NCBI RefSeq assembly: GCF_000009625.1
Contig: NC_002678.2
Coordinates: 3,442,001 to 3,506,000, forward strand
Direction of reading: 5' to 3'
Source of the DNA: Mesorhizobium japonicum MAFF 303099
Lineage (GTDB): Bacteria > Pseudomonadota > Alphaproteobacteria > Rhizobiales > Rhizobiaceae
Length of the DNA stretch: 64,000 nucleotides
Part shown: in pieces, positions 63,748 to 64,000 of the stretch
Position numbering within the stretch: position 1 is the stretch's first letter
Layout: each line of letters opens with the position of its first letter
Notes under the pieces: generated by a model
The model's input: only the letters and a program-made list of their open reading frames with translations
The model's database searches: none
Told to the model about the DNA's origin: nothing
Position numbers and translations under genes: made by a program

Positions 63748-63889
63748 GCTTTGTCCTTTGACCGGCATATAGGCTTTCGCACCGGTCGAGGCAAACGATG
63801 CGGCCCATACGTCCATGCCACGCAGGGTTCGCAGGAATAAATTCCTTATGACTCTGCTTGACTCTTCGGACCGCCTCTGGAATCTATAG

Positions 63890-63904
63890 GAACATAACAG
63901 GAAC
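63890..63904 (+). promoter_or_regulatory. LexA (SOS) box of imuA
   Basis: GAAC-ATAACAG-GAAC matches the alphaproteobacterial direct-repeat SOS box GAAC-N7-GAAC. It ends 24 bases before the ATG of the gene at the window edge. This spacing is normal for the imuA-imuB-dnaE2 mutagenesis cassette. Confidence 0.85.
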
Positions 63905-63928
63905 AACTCTGAGTGGACACTGACCGTC

Positions 63929-64000
63929 ATGGCGATATCAGCCGTGGCGCGGGAGACTGTTTTTGCCCTGCGCCGCCAGATCGCGAAGATCGAGGGAACG
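63929..64000 (+). CDS. imuA: ImuA-like SOS protein (3' end outside window)
   Basis: Only the first 24 residues are visible (MAISAVARETVFALRRQIAKI...). The ETVFALRRQIAKIEG pattern fits the N-terminus of ImuA, the RecA-like accessory protein of the ImuA-ImuB-DnaE2 translesion polymerase cassette. The LexA-type box directly upstream supports this. The rest of the gene, and imuB and dnaE2, would lie beyond the window. The identification rests on a short stretch plus context. Confidence 0.7.
   Translation, partial: MAISAVARETVFALRRQIAKIEGT

Overview
The window looks like chromosomal DNA from an alphaproteobacterium of the Hyphomicrobiales, most probably Mesorhizobium or a close relative. This rests on the high G+C, the rhizobial families present (DUF1127, DUF2794, DUF1223, DUF1232, an IalB-like protein, DUF1236), a GAAC-N7-GAAC type SOS box in front of an imuA start, and several families of palindromic intergenic repeats typical of rhizobia. 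It is mostly core housekeeping DNA with short accessory insertions. I found no tRNA, rRNA, CRISPR array, prophage or insertion sequence.

Layout. 1-2.6 kb: FMN reductase end, tautomerase, SMP-30 protein and a DUF1127 peptide, separated by repeats. 2.6-8 kb: cytochrome c maturation genes ccmA, ccmB, ccmD and ccmG (ccmC is not where it should be) and divergent acnA, with an Irr-like iron box between. 8-12 kb: two decayed genes (ceramidase-like, ubiA) and two tandem microsatellites, then DUF1223, DUF2794, an acetyltransferase and a Bax-inhibitor-1 protein. 12-18.4 kb: YbbAP-type ABC transporter, divergent arylesterase tesA, thpR, a tyrosine phosphatase, pterin dehydratase and DUF1232. 18.4-27 kb: frameshifted methyltransferase, IalB-like protein, ClC channel, methionine-rich periplasmic protein, rlmN with two membrane genes, LysE exporter and an MHYT-GGDEF-EAL protein. 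27-34.7 kb: argG, secreted Cys-repeat proteins, lytic transglycosylase, zinc peptidase, SH3/DUF1236 protein and CPBP protease. 34.7-37.4 kb: ffh with a structured leader, chorismate mutase and rpsP. 37.4-42.3 kb: secreted and membrane proteins, a BAAT-type hydrolase, DoxX/SRPBCC pair, bestrophin, ACT and GNAT proteins. 42.5-53.5 kb: asd, DEAD helicase, two cold-shock/DUF805 fusions, SRPBCC-MarR pair, leuB, VOC, RidA, an unknown two-gene islet, a possible lysozyme-inhibitor protein and leuD. 53.6-64 kb: GNAT, an ArsR-SRPBCC-SRPBCC operon, DUF72, a DUF4173/response regulator/kinase/oxidoreductase operon, CoA-ester lyase, DUF1737, a GIY-YIG gene inside a palindromic element, a zincin and the start of imuA.

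The genes serve amino-acid biosynthesis (argG, asd, leuB, leuD, chorismate mutase), iron/haem-linked respiration (ccm, acnA), translation and secretion (ffh, rpsP, rlmN) and envelope upkeep. The most novel signal is a family of palindromic elements at four sites. Three copies are gene-less. The fourth (62799-63316) carries a small GIY-YIG endonuclease gene between its arms, an arrangement that recalls REP elements and their dedicated nuclease but with a different nuclease fold. Also notable are the missing ccmC, the unknown islet at 50.8-51.9 kb, microsatellites that end neighbouring genes, and repeats that supply stop codons.
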